From NCBI GenBank assembly GCA_902812365.1, contig CADDZC010000004.1:1-64000 (forward strand): a stretch of 64,000 nt of DNA. The letters run 5' to 3'. The notes below the pieces were generated by a model, which had not been told where the DNA came from, made no database searches, and worked only from the letters and a program-made list of their open reading frames with translations. The position numbers and the translations under genes were made by a program. This document shows, one piece after another, positions 8,555 to 18,409 of the stretch (positions are counted from its first letter, which is position 1; each line of letters opens with the position of its first letter). Origin of the DNA: Acidobacteriota bacterium. GTDB taxonomy: Bacteria; Acidobacteriota; Terriglobia; UBA7540.

Positions 8555-9097
8555 GTGAGTAAGTGGCCTGGAGTCAGAAGCACGACTATTCTGAGCGTGC
8601 GCCGGGACGGGCGATTGGCCATGGGAGGAGACGGCCAAGTGACGATGGGCGAGAGCGTCGTCAAGACCCGCGCTCGGAAGATTCGGCGTCTGGCCAACGA
8701 TAAGATTCTGGCCGGATTCGCGGGCTCGACGGCTGACGCCCTGTCGCTATTCTCCCGTTTCGAACAAAAGCTCGAAGAGTATCACGGCAATTTGAGCCGG
8801 GCGGTAGTGGAATTGGCCAAGGATTGGCGCACCGACCGGGCGCTGCGCCATCTGGAGGCTTTGCTGCTGGTGGCGGACGAGAAGAATACGTATCTGGTGA
8901 GCGGCAACGGCGATGTGATTGAGCCGGACGACGGTATCGCGGCCATCGGCTCGGGTGGTTCTTACGCTCTGGCTGCAGCTCGCGCGCTGGCCAAACACAC
9001 CTCTTTGAGTGCCAAGGAGATCGTGCGGGAAGCCATGGCGATCGCCGGTCAGATTTGTATTTTTACCAACGAGCAGGTGGCCATCGAGGAACTGTAA
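8555..9097 (+). CDS. hslV: ATP-dependent protease subunit HslV
   Basis: HslV is the proteasome-like peptidase of the HslUV complex. The 180-residue product has the core [11 protein letters not shown] and [10 protein letters not shown], then [13 protein letters not shown] and [16 protein letters not shown], all typical. The catalytic threonine should be the first Thr of TTILSV at about residue 10, so a short N-terminal propeptide (MSKWPGVRS) must be removed or must be exposed differently; similar extensions occur in other bacteria. The GTG start follows an AGGATGGAGAGGG ribosome site. hslU follows 99 bases later. Confidence 0.95.
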   Translation: MSKWPGVRSTTILSVRRDGRLAMGGDGQVTMGESVVKTRARKIRRLANDKILAGFAGSTADALSLFSRFEQKLEEYHGNLSRAVVELAKDWRTDRALRHLEALLLVADEKNTYLVSGNGDVIEPDDGIAAIGSGGSYALAAARALAKHTSLSAKEIVREAMAIAGQICIFTNEQVAIEEL

Positions 9098-9196
9098 ACG
9101 GCGGCCGTCGGGCGACCGGGATCGTTGGTCGAGTTCGATTTCAGGGTGCAAGCGTGAGAGCCAGGAAGTCGTTGGCGGGAAGCTGAGAACCCCATC

Positions 9197-10600
9197 ATGG
9201 TATTTTACTTGCCCGAAACGCTCGAAACCGCATCCTCGATCGAGGAGATGACTCCGCGCCAGATCGTAGCGGAACTGGATAAATACGTGATCGGGCAGGC
9301 GGAGGCCAAGCGCTCCGTGGCCATCGCCCTGCGGAATCGAATGCGCCGGCAAAAGCTCTCGGAGGATCTGGCCGAAGAGATCCTGCCCAAGAACATCATC
9401 ATGATCGGGCCCACCGGCGTTGGGAAGACGGAGATCGCCCGGCGGCTGGCGCGGCTGACGAACTCGCCGTTTCTTAAAGTTGAGGCATCGCGCTTCACCG
9501 AAGTCGGCTATGTAGGGCGCGACGTTGAGTCGATGATCCGCGACCTGGTGGAGATCGCGATCGACATGGTGCGGGAAGAAAAAGTCAATGAAGTGGCCGA
9601 GAAGGCCGAGCAGAACGCTGAAGAGCGCCTGCTCGATCTGCTGCTGCCTGCTTTTCCGGCGCACCGCGACAAAGGAACGTCCTCAGGCAATGACGACAAA
9701 GCGTCGGTCATGGAACACGCGCAGCGCACGCGCGAGAAGCTCCGCGCCCAGCTCCGCGAAGGTAAGCTCGACGATCGCCAAGTGGAGGTAGACGTTCGCG
9801 AGCGAAGCTTTCCCGCCTTCGAGATCGTCTCCTCGCAGGGCATCGAGGAGATGGATATCAACATCAAGGATATTCTCCCCGGGCTGTTTGGCCAGCGGTC
9901 CAAGAAGCGCAAGATGCGCGTTTCCGAAGCCATGGAGTACTTGATTCAGGAAGAGGAGAACCGCCTGATTGATATGGACCAGGTCACTCGCACGGCGGTC
10001 GAACGCGTCGAGCAGGCAGGCATCATCTTTCTGGACGAGATCGACAAGATCGCCGGGCGAGAGCGCGGCCACGGCCCCGACGTGAGCCGCGAGGGGGTGC
10101 AGCGTGACATCCTGCCCATCGTCGAGGGGACGACGGTGAACACCCGCTATGGGATGGTGCGCACAGATCACATCCTGTTCATCGCGGCCGGAGCGTTTCA
10201 CGTCTCGAAACCGTCCGACCTGATCCCGGAACTGCAGGGCCGTTTCCCGATCCGCGTCGAGCTGAAGTCGCTGACGGTGGAGGATTTCATCCGCATTCTG
10301 ACGGAGCCGAAAAGCGCGCTCGTCAAGCAGTACACGGCGCTGCTGGAGACCGAAGGCATCAAGTTGAGTTTCACCGATGACGCGCTCGAGGAGATCGCCA
10401 AATTTGCGGCCGTGGTCAACGAGCAGACAGAGAATATCGGCGCGCGGCGCTTGCACACCATCATGGAAAAGCTTCTGGATGAAATTTCTTTCGAAGGTCC
10501 GGATTTGAAGAAGAAGACGGTGAAAATCGACGCGGCTTACGTGCAACAACGGTTGGCCGACATTGTCAAGGATCAGGATCTGAGCCGGTACATTCTCTAA
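9197..10600 (+). CDS. hslU: ATP-dependent protease ATPase subunit HslU
   Basis: HslU is the AAA+ unfoldase partner of HslV. The 467-residue protein has [17 protein letters not shown] near the start, Walker A GPTGVGKT, Walker [11 protein letters not shown], an intermediate (I) domain roughly 120-240 with charged repeats, the arginine-finger region [12 protein letters not shown] and the C-terminal LSRYIL tail that inserts into HslV. The ATG at 9197 gives an 18-residue leader before the usual family start at 9248; the internal ATG is an alternative. Co-transcription with hslV is expected. Confidence 0.96.
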   Translation: MVFYLPETLETASSIEEMTPRQIVAELDKYVIGQAEAKRSVAIALRNRMRRQKLSEDLAEEILPKNIIMIGPTGVGKTEIARRLARLTNSPFLKVEASRFTEVGYVGRDVESMIRDLVEIAIDMVREEKVNEVAEKAEQNAEERLLDLLLPAFPAHRDKGTSSGNDDKASVMEHAQRTREKLRAQLREGKLDDRQVEVDVRERSFPAFEIVSSQGIEEMDINIKDILPGLFGQRSKKRKMRVSEAMEYLIQEEENRLIDMDQVTRTAVERVEQAGIIFLDEIDKIAGRERGHGPDVSREGVQRDILPIVEGTTVNTRYGMVRTDHILFIAAGAFHVSKPSDLIPELQGRFPIRVELKSLTVEDFIRILTEPKSALVKQYTALLETEGIKLSFTDDALEEIAKFAAVVNEQTENIGARRLHTIMEKLLDEISFEGPDLKKKTVKIDAAYVQQRLADIVKDQDLSRYIL

Positions 10601-10604
10601 TCCT

Positions 10605-11777
10605 TTGTCCCACCTGCAGACCACGCTGATTGGCCAACGACGGCACCGGCACCAGGAAACTCAGAAGGGGGAGTTCTCCCCAGGGCTCCGAATTTCGAAC
10701 CGCAGCGCCGGCGTGGGCGTCGCGTGGGCCTTGTGCGTTGTTTGCGGTTGGTGGGCTGGCTGCGCCGCCCAAGCTCCACCCCGCCCGCCACGCGTGGAGC
10801 GTCCCGAGCGAATCGTCGATTTGTCGGTTCATCAAGTGGGGCGGGCGTTTGAGATCGCCTTCACGCGACCGAAACTGGCCACAGACGGTCAGCTTCTTAA
10901 CCGGCCGATTGAGGTGGAGATCTTTCGGCGTATAACAGCCCCGGGCGAGTTAGTTCCGGCGGCTCTCCCTCCTACTGGGCCTTGGGCCCATCTGGCCGGC
11001 GAGGAGCTCGCCCGAGATACCGACGGCGGCATCGTCCGATATTCAGACCGGCTCACGTTGCAAGCTTTCGAGGAATACCTCGGGCACACGTTTACATTCC
11101 AGGTTCGGGCCTTGACCCGCGGTTTCCGAGGCCGACCGATTGAAAGCGAGCCGTCAAACTTGGCTCGGGCGACGCTGCTTGACGTGTGTCGTCCGCCTGA
11201 CAGTCCGAGAGTTGAGCCGACGGAGCATGCCCTGAAACTCTCATGGCCGGCTCCCGCAGTGGGCCTCGACGGCCGCGCGCCATGCTATCTTTCCGGTTAT
11301 CGGATCGACCGCAGCGAGGGTGAAAAACCCGGCCCGTTCCGACCCGTTGGACAGAGCCAGGTCCCGGCTTACGCAGACCGCCATTTTGAGTTTGGCCACA
11401 CCTACTTTTACCGAGTTGCTGCGATCCTGAAGAGCGACGGCCAAGTTGCTGAAAGTGGGGACTCGCCCGTCGTTTCGATAACCCCGCAGGACGTTTTTCC
11501 GCCGCAGGCCCCGAGCGGGTTGATCGCTGTCTACAGTGCGGGCGAGGTGGAGCTGGTTTGGAATGCCAATACGGAAGCGGATCTGGCGGGTTACAACGTC
11601 TATCGATGGGAGAGACGGACATCCCCGGAGAAGATTAACACGCAACTCGTGCGCACACCGATTTATCGCGATCGGAACGTCGAGTGCGGGCAGTCGTACT
11701 CTTATCGGGTAACAGCCGTGGACCTAGCCGGCAACGAAAGTCTCCCTTCGGAAACGGTTACCGTCGAGGCGAGATGA
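10605..11777 (+). CDS. Lipoprotein with fibronectin type III-like domains
   Basis: The frame opens at a TTG at 10605, five bases after hslU, but the true start may lie nearer 10713 (GTG), just before a signal segment GVAWALCVVCGWWAGC with a lipobox-like Trp-Ala-Gly-Cys. The mature protein has at least two fibronectin III-like modules in the C-terminal two thirds: each has a W-A/N strand pair (LKLSWPAPAV, VELVWNANTE), a Tyr-rich YLSGYRIDR or LAGYNVYRWE strand and a YFYRVAA or YSYRVTAVD closing strand. Such modules mediate binding at the cell surface. No catalytic domain is visible. The next gene encodes a membrane-anchored protein. Confidence 0.8.
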   Translation: MSHLQTTLIGQRRHRHQETQKGEFSPGLRISNRSAGVGVAWALCVVCGWWAGCAAQAPPRPPRVERPERIVDLSVHQVGRAFEIAFTRPKLATDGQLLNRPIEVEIFRRITAPGELVPAALPPTGPWAHLAGEELARDTDGGIVRYSDRLTLQAFEEYLGHTFTFQVRALTRGFRGRPIESEPSNLARATLLDVCRPPDSPRVEPTEHALKLSWPAPAVGLDGRAPCYLSGYRIDRSEGEKPGPFRPVGQSQVPAYADRHFEFGHTYFYRVAAILKSDGQVAESGDSPVVSITPQDVFPPQAPSGLIAVYSAGEVELVWNANTEADLAGYNVYRWERRTSPEKINTQLVRTPIYRDRNVECGQSYSYRVTAVDLAGNESLPSETVTVEAR

Positions 11778-11839
11778 TGGCACAGTGGCGAGGAGCCGAG
11801 CCGGCTTGCGGGGAACGCAACTATTATCTAATATCAGAG

Positions 11840-11931
11840 CGTTAACGCCGCGGGCGTGGAGATCAGGAGCGTCCTCGGGCGGCCGCGCGCCGGGCTCCCA
11901 CGTTAACGCCGCGGGCGTGGAGATCAGGAGC
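11840..11931 (+). repeat. Pair of 31-base direct repeats
   Basis: A 31-base sequence beginning CGTTAACGCCGC occurs identically at 11840-11870 and 11901-11931, with 30 bases between copies, in the noncoding gap between the lipoprotein gene and the next start. The second copy ends six bases before the AGGAGGT ribosome site of the next gene. The spacing of 61 bases equals about six helical turns, so the copies would face the same side of the DNA. Confidence 0.9.
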
Positions 11932-11947
11932 AGCTCAGGAGGTGGAT

Positions 11948-12871
11948 ATGGCCCCCCCCGCAACGCCGGAATTCAAACTGATCCTAGATCGCTTGGAGAA
12001 AGTGGAGCGCCAGAACCGCGACCTCCGCCGGACGTGTCTGGCGGGTTTCTGCCTCTTGGGCTGCCTGATTTTTCTTGATCAGCCGCGATTGGCTCAGCGG
12101 GTGGAAAGGGTGGCATCTTTGTTGAAGGAAAGCAGAGGCATGGTGTCAGCGCAGTTCAAAGAACTCTCGGAGGGAAGAACCGAGACCGGGCCGCGCGCCA
12201 TGCGCCGGCCGGACGAGAACGCTTGGATCCGGCCTGGCCGCGGAGAGCCGGCACCAACCCAGGCGGGTTTGTTAATCCTGAACTCGTTGCATCCGTTGAT
12301 ACCGACGCTTGCGGGCGTGGGCGAGACGGCTCGGGAGATGATCCAGCAGATGAAACGCCAATTCGAACTGTTCGCGAGTCCGGGTGTCAGTCGCAGCGAA
12401 GAGGAGGGCGTGAAACCGGTGCCACCCGCCGCGCTCCCGCCGGGCCCGATGACAGCCGGCGATCCAAAGCGCGTGTTCAGTTGGTCGGAGGCGCCGGCTC
12501 GCTTGCCGCTGGTCACGTGGAATCGCCCGGCCGTCGCACCGCGGGGCGAGGCGCTCCTCGTGCCTCGCGCAATCCAACTGACAAATCCGTCGGCGGCCGG
12601 GTCGCGACCGATTCCGACTTCAGCGGGCGTGTCGACGGCCTTGCCCGGTTCGACCCCAGTGGCTCCACCAGTGGGGTTAAAAGCTTTGGGCTATGCGGAG
12701 TCGGCCGGCTCGGTTCCGCAAGCCATTCTAACCGACGATATCAACATTTACGTGGTACGCCTCGGCGAAACATTTGCCGGCAGATTTCGATTACTCTCTG
12801 TGGGGCCGACCGAGGTGGCTATCGACGACCGGCTCGGCCATCGCACGCTCCGCTTGCCTTTCAATCCTTGA
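11948..12871 (+). CDS. Single-pass membrane protein with GspC/PilP-like C terminus
   Basis: The ATG at 11948 follows a strong AGGAGGT site. The 307-residue protein has a charged N-terminal helix (LDRLEKVERQNRDLRR), one membrane segment (CLAGFCLLGCLIFL) at about 30-45, a short coiled region, then a long proline-rich linker. The last 65 residues, from VGLKALGYAES to LRLPFNP, form a compact beta-rich unit with DDINIYVVRLGETFAGRFRLLSV. The layout, a bitopic anchor, flexible linker and small beta domain, resembles GspC or PilP adaptors of secretion and pilus systems. No such system lies nearby, so the role is unknown. Confidence 0.65.
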   Translation: MAPPATPEFKLILDRLEKVERQNRDLRRTCLAGFCLLGCLIFLDQPRLAQRVERVASLLKESRGMVSAQFKELSEGRTETGPRAMRRPDENAWIRPGRGEPAPTQAGLLILNSLHPLIPTLAGVGETAREMIQQMKRQFELFASPGVSRSEEEGVKPVPPAALPPGPMTAGDPKRVFSWSEAPARLPLVTWNRPAVAPRGEALLVPRAIQLTNPSAAGSRPIPTSAGVSTALPGSTPVAPPVGLKALGYAESAGSVPQAILTDDINIYVVRLGETFAGRFRLLSVGPTEVAIDDRLGHRTLRLPFNP

Positions 12872-12910
12872 GCGGGCGGAGGGATTGCTCGGACTGGAAA
12901 GGAGATCATC

Positions 12911-13564
12911 GTGAAGTTTTTTCTAGACACGGCCAACCTCGATGAAATCCGAAAGGCGGCGAGCCTCGGATTGGTTGATGGCGTGACCACCAATCCCAGC
13001 CTGATCGCCAAAGAGGGTGCGAAGTTTTATCAACGCATCGTTGAGATCTGCGAGATCGTAAAAGGTCCCGTCAGCGCCGAAGTGACAAGCCTCGAAGCGG
13101 ACGGCATGTGCCGGCAGGGGCGGGACCTGGCGAAGCTCCATTCCTGCGTTGTAGTCAAAACTCCGACGACCAAGGAGGGCCTGAAGGCCACGCGATGCCT
13201 GGTGGCGGACGGCATCAAGGTGAATATGACGCTGTGCTTTTCACCGGCCCAAGCTTTGCTTGTGGCCAAGGCGGGGGCTACCTACGTGAGCCCATTTCTC
13301 GGCCGCCTAGATGACGTTTCGCACGTCGGCATGGATCTGTTGCGGGATATCATCACCATCTATCACCAGTACGGCTTTAAAACCCAAGTGCTGGCAGCGT
13401 CGCTGCGGCATCCACTCCATGTGGTTGAGGCTGCCAAACTTGGGGCGGACGTGGCGACCATGCCCTTCAAAGTTTTCGAGCAGCTTTTTAACCATCCCTT
13501 GACGGACAGAGGCCAGGACCAGTTTCTTAAAGACTGGGAAAAAGTGAAGGATCAAGTGCTGTGA
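12911..13564 (+). CDS. Transaldolase-family protein (fructose-6-phosphate aldolase type)
   Basis: The 217-residue length and sequence match the short MipB/TalC type of the transaldolase family. Family landmarks are [13 protein letters not shown] at the N terminus, [13 protein letters not shown], the Schiff-base lysine in [32 protein letters not shown] and a C-terminal [15 protein letters not shown]. The reaction is either transaldolase transfer in the pentose phosphate pathway or fructose-6-phosphate cleavage; sequence alone does not settle it. The GTG start follows GGAAAGGAGA. The stop overlaps the start of the next gene by four bases. Confidence 0.92.
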   Translation: MKFFLDTANLDEIRKAASLGLVDGVTTNPSLIAKEGAKFYQRIVEICEIVKGPVSAEVTSLEADGMCRQGRDLAKLHSCVVVKTPTTKEGLKATRCLVADGIKVNMTLCFSPAQALLVAKAGATYVSPFLGRLDDVSHVGMDLLRDIITIYHQYGFKTQVLAASLRHPLHVVEAAKLGADVATMPFKVFEQLFNHPLTDRGQDQFLKDWEKVKDQVL

Positions 13565-14010
13565 AGCCGTGGTTTCACGTGGTAGCCGGCTTCATGCTGG
13601 CCGGGGCCACGTCCTTGTTGGGTGTATATGTTTGGCTCCGCATCGCGCGGTGGCGGCGCAAAACTCCGGAGGAGCTCGAGCGGTTGAGACGCTTAGAGGT
13701 TAATCATCGGGGAAGGATTACGGCCGGGCATATTGTGGATCTCATTGAGCATGATCGGGGCGAGAGACTGGCCCGATTTGTAGTCTATCATTACGAGGTC
13801 GCCGGCGTGACCTACGAAGCTTCTCAGGATGTCACCGCGCTGCCGGACGCCTTCACCGACGCTCACAGTTCTGCCGACCAACCTGCTAATGTGAAATATG
13901 ACCCCAGGAAGCCGACCAACTCGATCATTGTGTGTGAAGAGTGGAGTGGGATCCGAGCGGCAGCCCGGACCCACAGATCCGAAGGCGGAGCCCAAGACAT
14001 GCGAGACTAG
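13561..14010 (+). CDS. Membrane protein, DUF3592-like
   Basis: The 149-residue protein has one N-terminal membrane segment ([20 protein letters not shown]) followed by a basic stretch and a small beta domain, with [16 protein letters not shown] and [13 protein letters not shown]. That pairing of a strand carrying Tyr-x-Tyr-x-Val and a Val-x-Tyr-Asp-Pro segment is typical of DUF3592-type proteins. Their function is unknown. It starts with a GTG overlapping the aldolase stop by four bases, so it is translationally coupled to it. Confidence 0.75.
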   Translation: MKPWFHVVAGFMLAGATSLLGVYVWLRIARWRRKTPEELERLRRLEVNHRGRITAGHIVDLIEHDRGERLARFVVYHYEVAGVTYEASQDVTALPDAFTDAHSSADQPANVKYDPRKPTNSIIVCEEWSGIRAAARTHRSEGGAQDMRD

Positions 14011-14037
14011 GAAACGTGGGCGAGGGAGAGTTGGCCC

Positions 14038-15588
14038 GTGAACTTACACACCAAGTTCGAGGAACTTCGCCAACGCCAGGCCCGGGCCGAAGAGGGCGGC
14101 GGAGGTGAGCGCCGCCAGCGCCAGCACGCGCAAGGAAAGCTGTCAGCCCGCGAGCGCCTCGACTTGTTGTTCGACGAGGGCACATTCGAAGAGCTCGACA
14201 AGCTGGTCCAACATGACTGCTACGAGTTCGGTATGGCCCAGCACAAAATTCCAGGGGATGGCGTCGTGGCCGGCTACGGGCGCGTCAACGGCCGTTTGAC
14301 GTACGCCTTCGCCCAAGATTTCACCGTCTTCGGCGGCTCACTCAGTCGTGCCAACGCAACGAAAATCTGCAAGATCATGGACCTGGCGTTGAAGGTGGGT
14401 GCGCCGATCATCGGTCTGAATGACTCCGGCGGCGCGCGCATTCAGGAAGGCGTCGCCTCGCTCGCCGGCTATGCCGACATTTTCTTGCGGAACACGCTCG
14501 CCTCGGGTGTGATCCCCCAGATCTCGGCCATACTTGGCCCGTGTGCCGGGGGAGCGGTCTACTCCCCGGCGATAACCGATTTCATCATTATGGCGGATCG
14601 GATCAGCTACATGTTTGTGACGGGACCTGAGGTCATCAAGACGGTGATGCATCAGGACGTGACCAAAGAAGACCTGGGCGGCCCGAAAACTCATAATGTC
14701 GTGAGCGGCGTAGCACATTTCTTGGCTCGCGACGAGTCCGATGCTCTGGCTCTCGTCCGCGAGTTGCTCTCTTTCATGCCGCAGAACAACCGGGATGATC
14801 CGCCGCGCGTTGAAACCAACGACCCGGTAGATCGGCGGGACGAAAGCCTGGACACGCTCATTCCGATCGAATCCCATAAGCCCTATGACATTCGCGAGGT
14901 TATCCGGCGCGTCGTGGATAGCGGGTATTTCCTTGAAGTGCACGAACATTATGCCCCGAACCTCGTCGTGGGCTTCGCGCGGCTGGGTGGACAAAGCGTG
15001 GGCATTGTCGCCAATCAGCCCGCGGTACTGGCAGGATGCCTGGACATCAACGCCTCCACTAAGGGAGCGCGCTTCGTCCGTTTCTGCGACGCCTTTAACA
15101 TTCCGCTGATTACCTTCGAGGATGTTCCGGGATTCCTTCCCGGCACCGAACAGGAATTTGGCGGCATTATTCGCCACGGGGCAAAATTGCTTTTCGCCTT
15201 CGCCGAGGCTACTGTACCCAAAATCACCGTGATCACCCGCAAAGCCTATGGTGGCGCCTATTGTGTGATGGCATCGAAGCACATCCGCACGGACATTAAT
15301 TATGCGTATCCGACGGCCGAAATCGCGGTGATGGGCCCCGAGGGCGCGGTCAACATCGTCTATCGCCGGGAGCTTCAGCAGGCCGGCGATGAGGAGCAGG
15401 TGCGCCGGGAGAAGGTCAAGGAATTTCAAGAGCGTTTTGCCAATCCGTACGTCGCCGCCGAGCGCGGCTATGTCGACGATGTCATCCGGCCTCGCGACAC
15501 GCGGCCTAAGCTGATCGCTGCGCTCAGGATGCTCGAAAACAAGCGCGATACCAACCCACCGAAAAAACACGGTAATATTCCGCTGTGA
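14038..15588 (+). CDS. Acyl-CoA carboxylase carboxyltransferase (beta) subunit
   Basis: This is the biotin-dependent carboxyltransferase beta subunit of propionyl-CoA carboxylase type (PccB), also similar to methylmalonyl-CoA decarboxylase alpha (MmdA). The 516-residue protein shows [79 protein letters not shown] and [13 protein letters not shown]. No biotin carrier or carboxylase alpha subunit lies next to it, so the substrate is not fixed by context. It starts with GTG and has no overlap with its neighbours. Confidence 0.93.
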   Translation: MNLHTKFEELRQRQARAEEGGGGERRQRQHAQGKLSARERLDLLFDEGTFEELDKLVQHDCYEFGMAQHKIPGDGVVAGYGRVNGRLTYAFAQDFTVFGGSLSRANATKICKIMDLALKVGAPIIGLNDSGGARIQEGVASLAGYADIFLRNTLASGVIPQISAILGPCAGGAVYSPAITDFIIMADRISYMFVTGPEVIKTVMHQDVTKEDLGGPKTHNVVSGVAHFLARDESDALALVRELLSFMPQNNRDDPPRVETNDPVDRRDESLDTLIPIESHKPYDIREVIRRVVDSGYFLEVHEHYAPNLVVGFARLGGQSVGIVANQPAVLAGCLDINASTKGARFVRFCDAFNIPLITFEDVPGFLPGTEQEFGGIIRHGAKLLFAFAEATVPKITVITRKAYGGAYCVMASKHIRTDINYAYPTAEIAVMGPEGAVNIVYRRELQQAGDEEQVRREKVKEFQERFANPYVAAERGYVDDVIRPRDTRPKLIAALRMLENKRDTNPPKKHGNIPL

Positions 15589-15837
15589 GATAAGAACTCT
15601 CCAGCACCGCGTCTGGCATGGGACGCATGTCGGTGCAAGCGATTGCCGGGGGCCTCGCTGGCATGGACCGAAGCATTAGGGGTTTTCCGGTCAACTGCCG
15701 AGAGAACTCGCTCTTCTTTCAGCCAGGAAGTCGTTCGGGTTCGTTTCTTCGTTGGCGAAGGGCGCGCGGTCGTGCGAAGATGCCACCGGAAACGAACCCA
15801 GCCAAGCCATTGGTTATCATAAGCAGGAGCAAGCTTT
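15589..15837. other. Convergent intergenic region
   Basis: The plus-strand carboxylase gene and the minus-strand glycoside hydrolase gene converge on this 250-base stretch. Frames open across it on both strands but carry no motif or ribosome site. I see no clear terminator hairpin. Confidence 0.5.
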
Positions 15838-17115
15838 TCATCGTGAGCCAAGCTTCTCGTGAGTTTCGAGCGCCGCGCGGTTGGCTGACCGCACGGCTTC
15901 CACGAACTCCGGATAAGGCTTATCGGCGATGTCGACGAGCCCGTAATTCGAATTCTCACCGTCGAACCGCCCCTCTTTCGGTTCGTCTTCGTACTCGAAC
16001 CAATGATACCCGACCGCTTCCGGTAGACCTTCAAGCCAAATCACGTAATTTCGATAGGCCTTGGCACGCGCCGCTTGGTCGGGCACTTTGGGGCCTGCTC
16101 CCCGGCTGTTCGGCAGGCCCGAATCCTCGGAGCGGAAGGCGAATTCGGTCACGAGGATGGGCTTCGGCGCGATAGTGTAAACGTGCTCGACGAGCGGACG
16201 AGGATTAAAGGCGTAAACGTTGATGGACACGACATCCGCGACTGCCGCGGCCCGCAGCACCGGATCAGGCGGGCGACCGGCAAACCGCGCTCCAAGGTAA
16301 AGATGGTGAGGATCAGCCCGATGGATCGCTGCGGCGCACACCTGGAAATAGCGGTTGGCTATGTCGAAGAGGAAATCGTCGGAGTCCAAAAGATAGCCCG
16401 GCGTGTTGGCGACGGCATCGACGCGCTCGAAATCCGTGGCCGCCGTTTTCCATTCCCGATTCAGGCTTCGGATGTCGTTGGCGTAACGACGCCGCAGAAA
16501 TTCCACTGCCTGGCGACGTCCAGGAGCGTCGGCGGGCAAGCTCAGGTACATGGCCAGCATGGTTTGCGGGCCCCGCCAGTCGGGTCCCCACCGCAGCTCG
16601 TTGTCGCTAAAATAGCCCACCAGAGCCGCATCCCCAGCGCGCGGCAAACACTGTCTTTGGGCGATTTCTCGGGCTGCTAGCTCAAAACGCGGGGAGTAAA
16701 CATCTGGCGGTACGCCGTGCTGCCAGTCGGCACCGGCGTGAGCCGCTATATCTAGAATCACTGTGTAGGGTGTCCCTCTGTTCCAAAGATCGGAATCAGA
16801 CCAGGCACCAATCGTGTTGAACCCCCAATTACGGAGCCGCCGGAGAGCCGTGTCGCCCCAAGCAGCGCGACTGGGATAGAGTTTTTCGACATTGCGAAGA
16901 TAAGGGTAGAGGCCGCTGCCGTCGATCTGGTCACCCGCAAAGCGAATCGTATCGACTCCTATTGAAAGGGTTGGCGCACCGTTCGGAGCGATGAACCACC
17001 AAATACCGTTACGCCTTTCAACGCGGAAGTAATTCTGCGCCGGCGCGGAGGCTGTTAACGCCAAAAACAGGGCAAGTGGAAAGAGGGAGCGAAATATCGC
17101 ATGCCGACCTAACAC
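15838..17115 (-). CDS. Secreted glycoside hydrolase, TIM-barrel (agarase-like)
   Basis: The 425-residue protein has a clear signal peptide (LFPLALFLALTASAPAQ) and begins the mature part with NYFRVERRNGIWWFIAPNG, which resembles the start of beta-agarase and related retaining glycosidases. Candidate catalytic acids are the Glu in YFSDNELRWG (acid/base position, after Asn) and the Glu in ILVTEFAFRSED (nucleophile position). Tryptophan-rich segments WWFIAP and YHWFEYED would line a sugar cleft. The substrate is not predictable. It is a lone minus-strand gene between plus-strand genes. A search against GH-A families would settle the family. Confidence 0.75.
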   Translation of the reverse strand: MLGRHAIFRSLFPLALFLALTASAPAQNYFRVERRNGIWWFIAPNGAPTLSIGVDTIRFAGDQIDGSGLYPYLRNVEKLYPSRAAWGDTALRRLRNWGFNTIGAWSDSDLWNRGTPYTVILDIAAHAGADWQHGVPPDVYSPRFELAAREIAQRQCLPRAGDAALVGYFSDNELRWGPDWRGPQTMLAMYLSLPADAPGRRQAVEFLRRRYANDIRSLNREWKTAATDFERVDAVANTPGYLLDSDDFLFDIANRYFQVCAAAIHRADPHHLYLGARFAGRPPDPVLRAAAVADVVSINVYAFNPRPLVEHVYTIAPKPILVTEFAFRSEDSGLPNSRGAGPKVPDQAARAKAYRNYVIWLEGLPEAVGYHWFEYEDEPKEGRFDGENSNYGLVDIADKPYPEFVEAVRSANRAALETHEKLGSR

Positions 17116-17551
17116 TGTTTCCTCCTTCGAGGGTTCCGCTGTAGGTTAGTTATATCATCCACGGCTTGGTCGCAGTCGATCCGTGTTCGATTAAGGCTGT
17201 TGACCGATCTACAGCCAACAGCAGAAGAGTATCGGTATTTGGTGGTATCACCATTGGGACGGTGATCTGATCGGCTTTCGGCGACCCACCGATTTCTTTT
17301 GTGAAGTGAAAGCTTAAGCAAGTCCATATCAGACACCCTGCTGAGTGCAGCTGTCAAGGGAGACGAACGAGCGGCCGAAAGATAGCGGTCCGAGATCACC
17401 GCAATCGTTGATCGTTGTCGGATAGACCTCGGGTTGGGGAGGGCCGCGGCTCTGGCACCGACGAGGCTGTGCCAGGCCGCAACGCCTTGTCTCCATATGG
17501 CACCAGTGATAGCATCACACGCTTCATATTTTCTCATTTGGAGTATGGGAC
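17116..17551. other. Divergent intergenic region of 435 bases
   Basis: It separates the minus-strand glycoside hydrolase from the plus-strand SDR gene. A minus-strand frame (17537-17109) is open but has no motif. The stretch should hold promoters for both flanking genes. I could not identify paired -35/-10 boxes with confidence. Confidence 0.4.
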
Positions 17552-18337
17552 GTGGCCTGCTACAAAGGACTAAGCCTCGACGGCAAGAAGGCGCTGGTGT
17601 TTGGCGGCACCAGTGGTTTAGGGAAGTCGATCGCCATTGGTTTTGCGGAGTCAGGAGCCGACGTGGTGCCGGTGAGCCGTCGTGCCGAAGAGGTAGCGAA
17701 GACGGCGGCGGACATCCGTGCTCTGGGCTGCCAAGCGCTTGAATTGACGGCTGACGTTACGCGCCGCGACCAAATCCAACACGTGATCGATGTGATGCGC
17801 AAGGAATTCGGCCGCATCGACATTTTGCTAAACGCTGCGGGCGTAACCAAGCGCATGCCGTCTTTGGAGGTGCCGGAGGAGGACTGGAATCGTATCCTCA
17901 ACGTTAACCTCAACGGAACCTGGAACACGTGCCAATTGATCGGCCGCGTCATGAAGGAGCAGAAGTACGGCCGCATTATCAACATTGCCTCCATCGGTGG
18001 TTTCCTGAGTTTACATGAGGCGACCGCATATGCGGTCAGCAAAGGGGGCGTGGTGATGTTAACGCGCAACCTGGGCAACGAGTGGATCAAGTACAACATC
18101 ACGGTCAATGCGCTCGCGCCCGGAGTGTTCGAGACACCGCTCAATACTCAGCTAATCAACGAGCCGAACCGTAAGGCTTCGATTATGGCACACACGCCCG
18201 CGCGGAGGTTTGGGAACCTCGAGGAGATTAAAGGAGCGGCGATCTTCCTGGCGTCGGACAGTGCCAGCTTTGTGACCGCGGAAATCATCGCCGTGGACGG
18301 CGGATTTATGGCGCAAGGAATCGGAGAATCGGCTTAG
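17552..18337 (+). CDS. Short-chain dehydrogenase/reductase
   Basis: A 261-residue classical SDR that oxidises or reduces a carbonyl/alcohol with NAD(P). The cofactor loop is FGGTSGLGKS (Gly-x3-Gly-x-Gly), the structural NAAG is present, and the catalytic set is Ser in NIASIGG, with Tyr and Lys in AYAVSKGG. The C terminus, GAAIFLASDSASFVTAEIIAVDGGF, is the standard SDR ending. Sequence features are nearest to gluconate 5-dehydrogenase or 2-deoxy-D-gluconate 3-dehydrogenase types, suggesting sugar-acid metabolism, but this is only a resemblance. It starts with GTG and lies 72 bases before the next gene. Confidence 0.9.
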   Translation: MACYKGLSLDGKKALVFGGTSGLGKSIAIGFAESGADVVPVSRRAEEVAKTAADIRALGCQALELTADVTRRDQIQHVIDVMRKEFGRIDILLNAAGVTKRMPSLEVPEEDWNRILNVNLNGTWNTCQLIGRVMKEQKYGRIINIASIGGFLSLHEATAYAVSKGGVVMLTRNLGNEWIKYNITVNALAPGVFETPLNTQLINEPNRKASIMAHTPARRFGNLEEIKGAAIFLASDSASFVTAEIIAVDGGFMAQGIGESA

Positions 18338-18409
18338 ATGCGTGATCGATGGTCGCTGGTACGGCTCCTGATAGAGCGAAGGCGGCCTTCCTCTCACTGG
18401 GAGGCTGGA

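Noticed and set aside
17109-17537. Minus-strand frame in the gap before the SDR gene
   Set aside because: No family-like segment and no ribosome site; it sits in a region expected to hold promoters.
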